This document shows, piece after piece, positions 1 through 9,378 of a stretch of DNA of 12,016 nt. Each line of letters starts with the position of its first letter. The first letter of the stretch is position 1. The position numbers and the translations under genes are program-made. Source of the stretch: Phoronis ovalis (taxonomy: Eukaryota; Phoronida; Phoronidae); the NCBI GenBank assembly GCA_028565635.1, contig JAOXYB010048358.1, forward strand, positions 1 through 12,016, read 5' to 3'. A model generated the notes under the pieces. It did no database searches. It was not told where the DNA came from and was given only the letters and a program-made list of their open reading frames with translations.

Positions 1-499
1 AGTACCCCACAATGATAAACCAGATTATAATGCATGATGTATTATATTCTTTTCTAATGTAAAAAAACAATAATGTTGAAAAAATATCCTACACATTGGA
101 TGGGCATTAGACATGACAAATGTCTTGTTAGATAAAGCAAAGTGTTATTCACAATGGCAACAATGACAACACTGCATATGTGTGCCAATGCACTATATAT
201 AATGGGCATAAAAGCATCATCAAAATACCAGCTAGCATGACAAGCATTTTGAAATTCCTAGTATTTGGTTATTCAGCAACAAGGAAGATTAAAAGATGGA
301 TAATAGAGTAAAGTCGAAATTCTAATTAGTACTTGTGTGCACATGATTTGTAGCAGTAGCACCAATAAGTTGACACTGTGAATAGTGTGTAGGTTAATCA
401 GGCAGAATATTGGTTTGGAGCATTATGTATTTAATGTCACTGGTAGATTGTGAGATAATAATAATAAATTAAGATATTTTTTTAAATTTGGTTACTCAG
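1..499 (+). other. Intron (3' part) upstream of the first visible CACNA2D-like exon
   Basis: AT-rich, stop-rich sequence with no supportable coding segment on either strand. It ends in a splice acceptor (ttactcag, AG at 498-499) that opens the exon at 500. The exon's first two bases complete a split codon, so earlier coding exons must lie to the left of this window. No repeat or RNA gene was recognised here. Confidence 0.6.
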
Positions 500-638
500 G
501 TTCTTTGGATGGTGACCCTTGTGGATCTGGCCAATATTATTTTACAGCAATACCCGAGACAAACTTGTATCTTCTTACAATCAACAATTATAATCCGAGA
601 AAATCAAACTTTAATTTCAACTGCCATATTTCAAACAG
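500..638 (+). CDS. CACNA2D: CACNA2D-like penultimate coding exon
   Basis: The exon is 139 nt, acceptor ttactcag|GT and donor AACAG|gtaagg, entered in phase 1 and left in phase 2. The coding frame begins SLDGDPCGSG and ends NFNCHISN, followed by a split codon AG|T. A second frame is also open across the whole exon, but it gives a sequence with no family resemblance. The chosen frame is the one that matches alpha-2/delta and joins the next exon. Confidence 0.72.
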
Positions 639-3216
639 GTAAGGAATTACTTAAATTTGTGTATTAACTTTTAAGTATTAGTCTCTAAATAAATATAAAA
701 ATGATCAGACTACACCTTTGATTTAACTGCAGGTACAATTGGATCTTATAATACAAAGGTTACTGACTTTATTAGCATAATCAGGTGTATGATTAACTAT
801 TGGAAAATAATACATTTTTTTTTAAAATGTGAAAATGTATTAATTTTTGTTTTTCGAGCAACTCTGTATATGGTCAAAAAGCAAAAACTGTAATTCACTC
901 ACAATGAAATATATTTTTATTATGAAATCATCAAGGGTGTAAATTAATATATTTAGCCTATTTGGAAAGGGTATCGGCGGGTTCGTATATATACCATTGG
1001 TCAATATGCCATAAATCGTATTACCTGTTTCAAAAATGTATTCGGGTAGGATCGGTTTCTTTTCGTAATACTTTGGACCTTTGACTATACGACTTTACCA
1101 GTTACAATTACAGTACTCTCATTGGCAAATTGTGCTGGGCTATATGACCTTAGACTTAGCAAAATATTGTTGTTTATGAAAAGTAAATATTTATCATAAT
1201 TATTTTCTTGACTGCTTTTTATTAGTTATACACGAAATTCAGTTGCTATTCACACAGCTAACTAGCTTTGATTTTTTTGAGAAAATCCAACGTTTCACTA
1301 CTGATTAGCTGGTAAGCATCTTTATCTTTTCTTCTGATCAAGACTTCAAAAGTTGGTATAGAAATGATACTGTGAAGACTACCACATAACTGTGTGTATT
1401 TATCCTAGCCTCTTTGTATACTGATGACACATATACATGTCTCATATCCTGTATGGTACCAATTCGATCTGTTGGACTCCTATTTAATTTCATAATTTCT
1501 GACTCTTTTTTCGATAACTTCATTTACAAAAATTTAGTCATAAAGTCTGGCTTAAAATATCAGGAGTTGTAATGATATTGAAGGTGAGGTAAGGTAGAGT
1601 TGTAATGATATTGAAGGTGAGGTAAGATAAACGTGTCACATTTTTGTTGCTTTTATCCATATACAGAGTTGTTATAAATAATACAAGTTATTACATCTTT
1701 AATATTTGAATGAATTGTAGAGATACATTATTATCAGGTAAAGTATAATCATAATTCCTAATTAGCAGATTTGATATTTGTTACACCATAGTTAAATAAT
1801 TATTTTAATATTATCTGTCTAATAATGTTTAAAATGGCAATGATTGAAAAAAAACCAGGAAATAATAGTATAAATAGTTATAACAGTCCGTAATAATTAA
1901 TGTAATATTATTGAAGATGAATAAAAATTTACACTGTGTCAAGTATTGTTTGTACGTCAACTCAAAGAAATCACAATATTTTTATAAAGCAAAACCTTTC
2001 ATTTTCACAAATATGACCAAGCATTCAAATAAACAGTATTAGACAGATAGTAGGCATTGTCAGCTGCTATCCTCTAATGTTACTATTGTAATGGCAGTAG
2101 CAGAACCACGTACATGTATGCTATGTCTAAATCCACACTAATTCTTATTACCTGCCCATAATAAAAAAATTATACAGTTAATGAGCATACATTATTACTA
2201 AAAATATTGCAAGCTGCTGGTAACAATGTGAAAACATTTGGTGTCATTTGAAAAGCCTGTACCTACTGCATAGCTACTAACTTGGTAATGTTTGCACACC
2301 TCTGAAGTATTGTATTGTTTGTCTAAAGCCTGTCATTTATTTAGTTGCTAACATTCTGCACTAATTTGTTGGGCTTATTTTTGAAATTTGTATATTTTAG
2401 CTGATTTCGTAAAAAGTAATGGCTTCTTTAGAAAAATTCAATAGAACAGGAATGAAATTATTGCATATATATGCCATACCTATCAAGTTGGCTAGATTTT
2501 AAAATTTATGGGATGATTTTCTGTCAGTTTTCTAAAAGTTGTGAGGATAAAAAACTTGAGACTCCTGGTTTTGATGAGAAAATGACAGCTATGGCATACC
2601 AATTAACCAAATTAATGTCATTTCATTTTATTGTCACAAATACAATGTGCAATCTTCCAGTAATGTGGCTTTCTGTGTAATGTACCTATCATCGATGTTT
2701 TGTACTCTTATATTGGTATGCAAATACAAGCTCTGAGATATTTCTTGCATCTAAGAGCTGATAGATTTGACATATTGTTTACATTTGTACGAGCTGCTTT
2801 AACACTTGGTGTGAGTAAATCGGGGCCACATGGAGCACATAATAATTAATTCAGTTCGAGTTAGTACAAACACTGCAAGCAGACATCATTCTTATATGTT
2901 ACAGAATGCAGTCATAAAGTAAAATTGCAAAAATACATAGCTGTCTTTTCAAATGTCTTAAAACTTTCATAAATATATTTTCAGTATCTTCAGTACCGGC
3001 GGTTTTGAAGTCCATGATGACCCGTGTGCCACACCAATTAACTCGACATTTCGTAGACCAGCAGCGCATTCAACTTGCCCAATTTTAAGAGAAGTGAGAA
3101 CCAAGGGACCTTGTAGTGTTGCTTCAAGATCATGTTTTGCCAAATGGTTTAATATTGTGGGTAGTGTGTTGTTTTTATTACCTTTTTTAACTGTTAAATG
3201 GAATGTATTTCAATAG
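500..3216 (+). CDS. CACNA2D: Calcium channel alpha-2/delta subunit-like gene, C-terminal end (partial)
   Basis: Seen: two exons (500-638 and 2985-3216) join in phase 2 and encode the last ~122 residues of a larger protein. The first carries a Cys, then YYFTAIPETNLYLLTI, which matches the alpha-2/delta pattern of a Cys-rich turn followed by an 'IPxxNLxxxVV' strand. The second has a sequon (INST), RRPAAHSTCP (matching the family's basic RRP..SC segment), three further cysteines (GPC, SC and the earlier DDPC) and a hydrophobic tail, VGSVLFLLPFLTV, before the stop. Known: alpha-2/delta proteins are secreted, glycosylated, disulfide-linked subunits that raise surface expression of CaV1/CaV2 channels. 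They are anchored by a GPI signal or a C-terminal helix. Inference: the tail here is that anchor signal. The VWA and Cache domains would be upstream, outside the window. The gene converges on ZDHHC4. The family call is good, but which paralogue (or a CACHD1-like relative) cannot be settled. Confidence 0.68.
639..2984 (+). other. Intron of CACNA2D-like gene (2,346 bp)
   Basis: The donor is gtaagg at 639 and the acceptor is atatattttcag ending at 2984. The two flanking exons match in phase 2, so no intermediate exon is required. None was recognised, although a small one cannot be excluded. The contents are A/T-rich, with a two-copy 33-bp tandem repeat at 1564-1629. Small open frames at 1338-1523 (-) and 2471-2680 (+) have no family features. 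Confidence 0.6.
1564..1629. repeat. Two-copy tandem repeat, 33-bp unit
   Basis: The units at 1564-1596 and 1597-1629 both begin gagttgtaatgatattgaag and are near identical over 33 bp; they differ only close to the end (aaggta versus aagata). The repeat lies inside the long CACNA2D-like intron and looks like a recent tandem duplication. Confidence 0.9.
2985..3216 (+). CDS. CACNA2D: CACNA2D-like terminal coding exon
   Basis: The acceptor is atatattttcag|T, giving phase 2 and matching the previous donor. The frame runs to TAG at 3214-3216 (76 residues plus the completed split Ser). It encodes FSTGGFEVHDDPCATP, an INST sequon, RRPAAHSTCP, KGPCSVASRSC, then a hydrophobic stretch and the short tail KWNVFQ. 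A second CAG nine bases downstream (ending 2993) is also phase 2, so the exon could equally start at 2994 with three residues fewer. Confidence 0.72.
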
Positions 3217-3281
3217 ATGCTTGGAAAGATGCACATCACAATTGTTTTTCTCATGACTTATATTTAAGATAAGGATGTTTT

Positions 3282-3287
3282 AATAAA
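3282..3287 (+). terminator. Candidate poly(A) signal AATAAA of the CACNA2D-like gene
   Basis: A canonical AATAAA lies 66 nt after the stop codon, within A/T-rich 3' flank. Other AATAAA hexamers further downstream (for example in 4340-4440) are also possible, so the true 3' UTR length is unknown. Confidence 0.4.
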
Positions 3288-5256
3288 ATATAATGTAAAC
3301 TGCATTGCCATAATTTTTGTACTTAATACAAGTAGCCAGGAAATTAAGCTTTTGTTAGGAAATTTGAGAAAACTGGACAGATTTAAATTTGTATTTTACT
3401 GCAAAGGCCGACTATTTACTGTTTATACCATGTGTGATATTTGTTACGAGTTTTTTTTGTATTTTTATTGTTCAAATCATGCGGTTCGTAGTTGATTAAA
3501 GGTGAAAATCATAATTTAATAAATTTTAGATATTATAGTTCTATCATTAGTTTTTGTGCCATGAGGTTACACAAGAAAATGTGCAATCCGAAAAGTAACT
3601 GAATAGTTTCTTGCCATATGTATAAAACTGTTGTATCACAATGCATATTCTGCATTGTGTAAGGTCTGGAATATACAGCAGTTATTACTGAATGATGTGT
3701 TCTTTGTTTATTTTAAAATCAAGTAATTGTTTGCAAAAGTACTAGTTGCATGTCTCTCTTATATTTCATTTTTGGTATAGTTTGATTGTTATAATAATAT
3801 TATAGTATGATTTGTTGTTTGTTAATTACTTTTACACTAAAATTAGGATCTCATTTACTTTGTTAACTAGACTAGTACATTTTTATTTATATTTTTTTAT
3901 GATGTGACTGCTAAGGTCTTGATTTAGTGAACTATTTCATTTTCATCTCTTTTTGCCAGCTCTGTAAATTATAGTAATTTGAAAAATATTCAGAACCATT
4001 ATTAATTATTGTAGATATATATTTCATTTGAAGAGTTGAGTATATTTACACAATTTCACATCTGTCTGTAAGCTGCTATAAGTTGTGCGCACAACTGACT
4101 TGCTACGTAGGACTCCAGAAACAGTAAATTTTTAGGATAGCTTTACGTTGATTGCTAATCAGGAACAGCCTTTGGATTGATACATAAACTGGGTCAAAGT
4201 CAACATCCATAACTGCACATTGTGTTTTTTGTGTGAATTACTATTAGGCCACACCAAAAAGATAAGGTATTTAACGTGTGGCAGCCCTTAAAACACGCCA
4301 GTCAGGCTGTTTAATTTTTTTAATGTTAAGGAAAACAATTATAAAAAATAAAATTAATTTAAAAAAAGTTGAAATATTTGTTTTCTGAAGCAATCCAGCT
4401 CATAAAACAAGGTTTGTAAAAAAATAAAATAAATTAAAGTGAAAATGCCAAAATTTGAAACGTTCTGACCAGTTAAGCAAAGTTTCTTTTTGGTCTGGCC
4501 TTGGTATGTCTGCTCTTTTGAAAACTCCGCCTAACAAAAGAAGAATTAGGATTTGAAGTTAGTAATTAATAAATTGTCACATGTAATTGAACAATGCTTG
4601 CATTTATTTTTATAAAGCCTCACAAGTTAAAAAAACAATCTCAAGAATAATTTCTGTAAGTTACATTTCAGCAGATAATGTGGTCATGGCAACAAAATTG
4701 ATAAATCAACAAATAATGAATTAAATAACAATCAAAGCAACCAAAATCTCATGATTTGATGGAATGAAGAAGTTACTAAGATATGTATTATATAAAAGTG
4801 CAACATGGTTAAGATTGACTATTCCTTTGCTCTAGCACAAGATGGGCACCCAGTAAAAGTAAACAAAACGAATATTTTACAACTCCACAAAAACAAGCCA
4901 TTCAATATGGAAGACGTTGGGCAAGAAGTGATAAATGTATGGTTGTTACTTTCATGTAATCCATCGGTGAACTGACCAAAACAGTGAATTATGTCATCAT
5001 GACGAAAATCAAACTAAACAATATATGTATTTGTACACCCGTCTACAAGATACCTTGAGGAAATTAACACACCTAAAGCTATACCCCATAATCTATCCAT
5101 TTCAAAGTATAACTTTTACAGACATTTGCTTTCAACCTTTTTGTTTCCTTTCTTCAATACATCAACTTTTTTTGAAGTTTGAACCTCGGCCGGAGTGTGA
5201 ACAACATTTTCTAATAGTCTAGCAACATTTCTAAGGACAGCATGTGAACTGGTTGA
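3288..5256. other. Convergent intergenic spacer
   Basis: This lies between the 3' ends of the CACNA2D-like gene (+) and ZDHHC4 (-). I found no exon with both splice sites and family similarity, and no RNA gene. The open frame at 5025-5222 is AT-rich noise. The only structured feature is the inverted-repeat element at 4246-4501. Unannotated UTR sequence may extend in from either side. Confidence 0.55.
4246..4501. mobile_element. 256-bp inverted-repeat (MITE-like) element
   Basis: The left end reads AGGCCACACCAAAAAGA and the right end, reverse-complemented, reads AGGCCAGACCAAAAAGA: 16 of 17 bases match, and weaker similarity continues inward (…TTAAC…). The interior is very A/T-rich and encodes nothing. 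Its size, termini and lack of coding sequence fit a miniature inverted-repeat transposable element. I could not see a convincing target-site duplication, so the superfamily is left open. It may simply be an old or foldback copy. Confidence 0.55.
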
Positions 5257-5262
5257 TTTATT
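5257..5262 (-). terminator. Candidate poly(A) signal AATAAA of ZDHHC4
   Basis: The plus strand reads tttatt, so the minus strand has AATAAA, 106 nt beyond the ZDHHC4 stop codon. This is a normal spacing for a short 3' UTR. It is assigned on motif and position only. Confidence 0.42.
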
Positions 5263-5368
5263 ATTAAACCATAGAAAGACCAGACATGTGGTATAAGTGT
5301 CGTCAAAAGATCCATAAATGTCGTTAAATAATCATCTCTAATATTTACTGTGGTTTTACATGACACTG

Positions 5369-5623
5369 TTATCTGCGAAGTTTCTTTGATTTTTTGGTTC
5401 TGTGAACATGAGTTAAAAATACTTCTTTCAGATTATTCCATACGCCTTTATCATAAATGTTACTATCAGTCTCATCCAAAAATGTCCTTTTGTTTCGTTC
5501 ATACGATGTTTGGTTTGTAATGTTCAAATAGAAATGGTAGATGAAAAAAACTTGCAAGAAGAAAACGATAGTGGTGACACCTGCCACAAACATAACAATA
5601 CGTGGGAATTCGAAAAACAGATG
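5369..5623 (-). CDS. ZDHHC4: ZDHHC4 coding exon 5 (terminal)
   Basis: The exon is 84 codons plus the stop at 5371-5369, acceptor atctctttttcag|CAT, phase 0. It encodes HLFFEFPRIV, the last membrane segment, TNQTSYE and the NLKEVF region. The C terminus is strongly basic (KKSKKLRR). An open frame runs 12 codons further upstream into the intron, to 5659, but the splice acceptor and family alignment put the exon start at 5623. Confidence 0.92.
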   Translation of the reverse strand, partial: HLFFEFPRIVMFVAGVTTIVFFLQVFFIYHFYLNITNQTSYERNKRTFLDETDSNIYDKGVWNNLKEVFLTHVHRTKKSKKLRR

Positions 5624-8266
5624 CTGAAAAAGAGATATTGCATGATATGAAATAATCACACTATGTGACTAATTCGTTAGGTTGGTAAAATCCCAGAATA
5701 GAGCTTATTACATAACTGTATTTATTCACTTGTATCAGCGTAATAACAAAACTGCATTAATTTTGCCAATCAAACTTTTATTAGAATTTGTCAACTTTTG
5801 ACAGGTTTTAGTGACGGAAATAAAAAATTCAAGTTAGCGAATATCGTTTAGCACAATTTGTACACATTTTATACTTATAGTTAAATTTCAGCATTAGACA
5901 TTAAACTTTAGATAAAATTCCTAAATTTGTAGTTATTTTTTCCTCTGAGAATGTCATGTGACCTGTATCGTTGCCATTTTGGATTAAAACAATAAATTTT
6001 TGAAATGCAAAATTGTAAAGAAGAAACTCTCAACCCACAAAATTTGAAAAATGTGCACTTATATCGCTTATTTATTAAGTATAATTTACATAGTTTCAAA
6101 ATATGTGTATTTCATTTGTCTTTGTTTAACGTAAAAGTATGAATGGTGAGCAAAGATTTGCCAAACGACACTCTCCAACTGGAATGCATAATAATAAAAA
6201 ACACAAATATTTAGCAGTATTTCACAGTGGTTTCTGTCAGTAAAAAGAAAAATCTCTTCTGTTTAAATCCTTTTTGCAAAATTGATGGAAAAAATGAATT
6301 ATTTGTAATTAATAAAAATAACTGGAAAAGATGAGTACTTGAACAATAATACACAATGTTTTTTTTCCGTTACCAGAACTTTTATCTAACTATTAGATAG
6401 AAACAGCAGAATGAGGTTAAACAGGAGTTTTTACAAAAAAAGCTATGATGTTCTTACTTGCACCAGCATCCAAATAGTCATGTCTCTGAGTTTTCCCTGG
6501 TCATCAACATACTGAGCATTCCAGAGATTCTGTTTTTCAGAAATTATCCATAATACTCTTATACCTAGGACAACCGCATATCCACCAGACGAAGAGATTG
6601 CGAACAGCAGAGTGAAAAAATAACGATGATTGTAGAAACCAATACAGCTGTTTGTCCATACACAATGATGGTCATAACGCAGAACACATTTGTTGCAAAC
6701 AACTAAAAAATATAACTGATTATTGCAACATGTTACTTTAACTTTTGTTTTGCTAAAATTATTTGTTTATTTAATGAGCTATAAAGAAAAAATATGTTAT
6801 AGCAGCTATGTGTTAGGAGATTGTTATTTTGTCTAAATTGCAATTCAAACAATTTACAGTTGTTGCAGCAGAAAAGAGAAAAACTTCTGATTCATTTAAT
6901 CCACCCCCAAATCTGTTACTGAACCAACAAAAACAAAACCAGGATATTCACGATAGCTAGGATTTCAAGCAAGGGGCATATTGATATTCTTTGTACTAAA
7001 AGTTTTGAAAGTGGCCAGCAATTTCGCCCTATTCTACCATCTTATTGGATTTCTTGCATGTCACCTTCAAAAATGAAAACAGCTTACTGCAATGCCTTGT
7101 TCTTGCTGGTCTTACAATTTTACAATCATCACAATATTCATCTGTTTGATAAACAATGTTATCATATAAATATATGCTTCTATATTGTTTCACATTCTCC
7201 CTTGTTATCAATCCGGGATCTGACCAGCTACACAGTGCAAATAGTATAGCAGTCAGCGTTAATAGTACAGTAGGTAAAGTGGTGTGATTAGTGTTCGGAT
7301 CAAATGCATACAAATATGGCAGTACATCTATGTACAGTACAAAATGACCCACAGCTGTAAAGCTACAGTACAGGCTTTGGTACAGTGGATTCCTACAATA
7401 AAGAAAATATTGGAATAAATGTGAGTTTTATATTAACTAAAAACATCCGAATCAAGAGAACCTCTCATAGTGCAGACATTCAATAAAATGTTCAGTTACT
7501 GGAGTTCACCCAAGTCCCCAGGCCAAGTCATGTACTTCGGATTAAGACTTTTAAAGTTTTAAAATATAGTAGATTTGCCTCGATCTGTCAGGTCTATCTC
7601 ACTATAAAGATACAAAACACCTGGAAATGGAACTTATTAAAGCTTCCTTCTCATTATCATCCTTCTTTTTGTTGTAGTGATCATTAGTGATGTTTTTCAT
7701 GAGCCTGAACAGATGGGACCACGCTTTCACATGAAAAATCTTTACCTCCTATACAAAAGCCAGTCTCGGATTTCAAAAATAATGTTTTTGAAAGTCTGTG
7801 GAAATAACTTCTGTGCAATCTACAAGATTAAATGGACATATTAGATAAAAGAGAATCATTCTGCACCATGCATCAACAGATTTATTCATAAATGGCTGGG
7901 GAATAACCAGAAATGGGTTTCAACTCTTATTTCAGAGCTCTGTCTGCAAGAGTATTATTTTCATGTTTTAAGTCTAAGATGTCCAGCAAAGCCTTATCAA
8001 TACAGGAAAGGGTAATACAATTATGGACTTGTAAGTCAAAATTTCATCTGTATATTAAGTTTATTATTAAAATTGTAATTACATGTCATATCAATACAGG
8101 AAAGGGTAATACAATTATGGACTTGTAAGTCGTTACTCACTGGCCAAATTTTATGCTCAAGCAAATCAAAAGATCCTCGTATTACTCTTGATCCACTGAA
8201 ACAGTAAGCAACTGCTATCACGGTCATTATACATAAGTATCCTATAAATAATGTGAGGAAATCCAT
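5369..8266 (-). CDS. ZDHHC4: ZDHHC4-type palmitoyltransferase, complete five-exon gene
   Basis: Seen: five exons (8266-8141, 7795-7746, 7392-7088, 6702-6458, 5623-5369) join with phases 0, 2, 1, 0 into 326 residues; human ZDHHC4 is about 344. Residues ~4-22 form TM1, with the family's MDFL start. TM segments follow at ~66-89 and ~98-115. SDPGLIT (~116-122) is the DPG motif. The Cys-rich domain spans 146-180: C146, C149, H159-C160, C163, C166, D171-H172-H173-C174 and C180. TM segments at ~188-214 and ~250-275 precede TNQTSYE (278-284), the TTxE-like motif, and WNNLKEVF near the C terminus. Known: DHHC enzymes S-acylate cytosolic cysteines with palmitoyl-CoA through the DHHC Cys and bind two zincs through the Cys-rich domain. 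ZDHHC4 works at Golgi/ER membranes. All zinc ligands and the catalytic Cys are present, so the enzyme looks active. The start has A at -3, G at +4 and an in-frame stop just upstream. Confidence 0.93.
5624..6457 (-). other. ZDHHC4 intron 4 (834 bp)
   Basis: Donor gtaagaac, acceptor tctctttttcag. It is A/T-rich with no recognisable insertion. The 63-codon open frame at 5908-6099 on the same strand has no family features. The other ZDHHC4 introns are 345 bp (7796-8140), 353 bp (7393-7745) and 385 bp (6703-7087). Confidence 0.8.
6458..6702 (-). CDS. ZDHHC4: ZDHHC4 coding exon 4 with the DHHC active site
   Basis: The exon is 245 nt, acceptor tatattttttag|TT and donor GTGCAA|gtaaga, in phase 1 and out phase 0. 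It encodes residues 162-242: VCNKCVLRYDHHCVWTNSC, then the following membrane segment, then QYVDDQGKLRDM, which matches the 'YIDDLGHLHVMD' loop of vertebrate ZDHHC4. The codon split across the upstream intron is A|TT (Ile161). Confidence 0.92.
7088..7392 (-). CDS. ZDHHC4: ZDHHC4 coding exon 3
   Basis: The exon is 305 nt, acceptor ctttattgtag|G and donor TGCA|gtaagc, in phase 2 and out phase 1. It encodes residues 60-160: TM2, TM3, the SDPGLIT motif and the first half of the zinc-binding domain (YCDDC … RPARTRHC). A GTG in this frame at 7352-7350 codes for an internal Val and is not a start. Confidence 0.92.
7746..7795 (-). CDS. ZDHHC4: ZDHHC4 coding exon 2, 50-nt micro-exon
   Basis: It lies between the acceptor ttatttccacag and the donor AGGAG|gtaaag. 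It enters in phase 0 and leaves in phase 2, exactly as its neighbours require: exon 1 ends in phase 0, and exon 3 starts with one base completing a codon. It encodes TFKNIIFEIRDWLLYR. With exon 3 this gives WLLYRRNPLY, which aligns with the family's 'YLFHTRNHTF' region between TM1 and TM2. Without it, exons 1 and 3 cannot be joined in frame. Confidence 0.82.
7995..8131. repeat. Direct repeat, two identical 43-bp copies 94 bp apart
   Basis: The copies at 7995-8037 and 8089-8131 are identical over 43 bases (both begin tatcaatacaggaaagggta) and are separated by 51 bp. Both lie in ZDHHC4 intron 1, and the second ends nine bases from the exon 1 splice donor. A partial local duplication is the simplest explanation. 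Confidence 0.92.
8141..8266 (-). CDS. ZDHHC4: ZDHHC4 coding exon 1
   Basis: This exon has 42 codons from ATG (8266-8264) to CCA|gtgagt, phase 0. It encodes MDFLTLFIGYLCIMTVIAVA and the short segment after TM1, ending HKIWP. An in-frame TAA lies six bases upstream of the ATG. Reading through the donor would give a 76-residue frame ending at 8036, an intron-retention product rather than the real end. Confidence 0.88.
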
Positions 8267-8308
8267 GATTGATTACGAGTTGTTGGTCAAACGGCAGAAT
8301 TACACCGA

Positions 8309-8332
8309 CCTAGCCCTAGCCCTAGCCCTAGG
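8309..8332. repeat. CCTAGC hexamer array, four units
   Basis: Four consecutive hexamers (CCTAGC three times, then CCTAGG) form a 24-bp microsatellite 43 nt upstream of the ZDHHC4 ATG. It is therefore probably in its 5' UTR or core promoter. It resembles the animal telomere unit CCCTAA but differs at one position in every copy, so it is not a telomere tract. Confidence 0.85.
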
Positions 8333-9251
8333 ATATATAAAACTCTAAGAAGATCGAATTTTCTTCTATCTAATGAAAAGAACATATTTAACGTTGAGAA
8401 CAGTTTCTACACAATACATATCTATTAAGTGCCAAGTTGTTGTCAATAAATGTCACTATAAGCTCGTTTATTGGAGTAAAATGAGAGAAATTAAGAAATC
8501 GATTCAACCGGAAGTTCATCTTATGGTAATCTCCGTGATAGCGATTTCCAAAATGAACCACAATATGTTTTATATAATTTTGCTCACGTAGAATATTGCT
8601 TACATTTCTCGGAAACATGTGCTTTGTTTTTTGTAAATAAAACAACGTATTTTTTTAATTTAACAAATAATTATTGCTCTTTGCTATGTTATGCTAAAAT
8701 TATTGGTTATGAATTCAGTTGTCTTTGGAGCATCAGCTATATGAGGCGGCCAATCTCTGGGTTTGCTGCATGTTTGGGAAAATTATTGCAGCTGTAGTTG
8801 CAGCTTATGGTTGATACTTTCAGTCCAGTCAGGCAGTTGTAAAGGGTAATAATCATATTATAATACATATATGAGATGGTTCTCAATGTGTATAAAAGTT
8901 TAACATACACTGAACAATGCGCGTGCAAATACTGATTCAAGTATAGTAAGTAATAATACAATGTCCATAGTCAGGGTGCATAGCTAGTCAGATCTCTATT
9001 ACTATTAGTCTATACAAGAAGTATGACATTGTCATTGACGATTATGCCATGGCAGTGTGTTTACTGTATAGGCGTCACATCGTATTTAAACAATGCAGAA
9101 CTAGTCATAAGCGTACCCGCCACCCGTAAACTAGAGACTGAGAGGGGTGATTAAAACTTTTTGAACTCCTCATTCACTGATGCACTTGTATTTTTAATTA
9201 CTCATTCGAATTTGCTTCAAAAAATATGTCAAGATCACTTCACTTGATGTT

Positions 9252-9366
9252 CCTAGGCCTCACTTTTTCATTTCTCATTGTCATTTCTGTTTTTTTACTT
9301 TCCACATTTTGATTCTTGTGTGTATGAATAATGGAAATTTCTACAGACATAAGTGAGGGCGTAGGG
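9252..9366. repeat. Short inverted repeat, 14-15 bp arms
   Basis: cctaggcctcactt (9252-9265) is nearly the reverse complement of aagtgagggcgtagg (9351-9365), with about 85 bp between them. It abuts the degenerate repeat cluster and may mark one edge of the same repeat unit. The arms are short, so chance or a decayed element are both possible. Confidence 0.4.
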
Positions 9367-9378
9367 GTCCCCCCCAGA

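Noticed and set aside
500-638. Alternative open frame (VLWMVTLVDLAN…) through the CACNA2D-like exon
   Set aside because: It is open by chance. It has none of the Cys/IPxTNL pattern and would not continue in frame into the terminal exon.
2471-2680. 69-codon plus-strand open frame in the CACNA2D intron as an extra exon
   Set aside because: There are no matching splice sites in the required phase, no alpha-2/delta similarity, and the flanking exons already join in phase.
4801-5000. Short ATG frame near 4908 (MEDVGQEVINVW…) as a coding exon
   Set aside because: It has about 22 codons, no adjacent consensus splice sites and no recognised family.
8309-8332. Interstitial telomere repeat
   Set aside because: Every unit is CCTAGC/CCCTAG rather than CCCTAA, and there are only four copies.
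8373-8645. Open frames on both strands in the divergent region as a small gene
   Set aside because: They overlap antisense to each other, have AT-driven composition, no domain and no splice or conservation signal. The segment is more likely promoter or 5' UTR.
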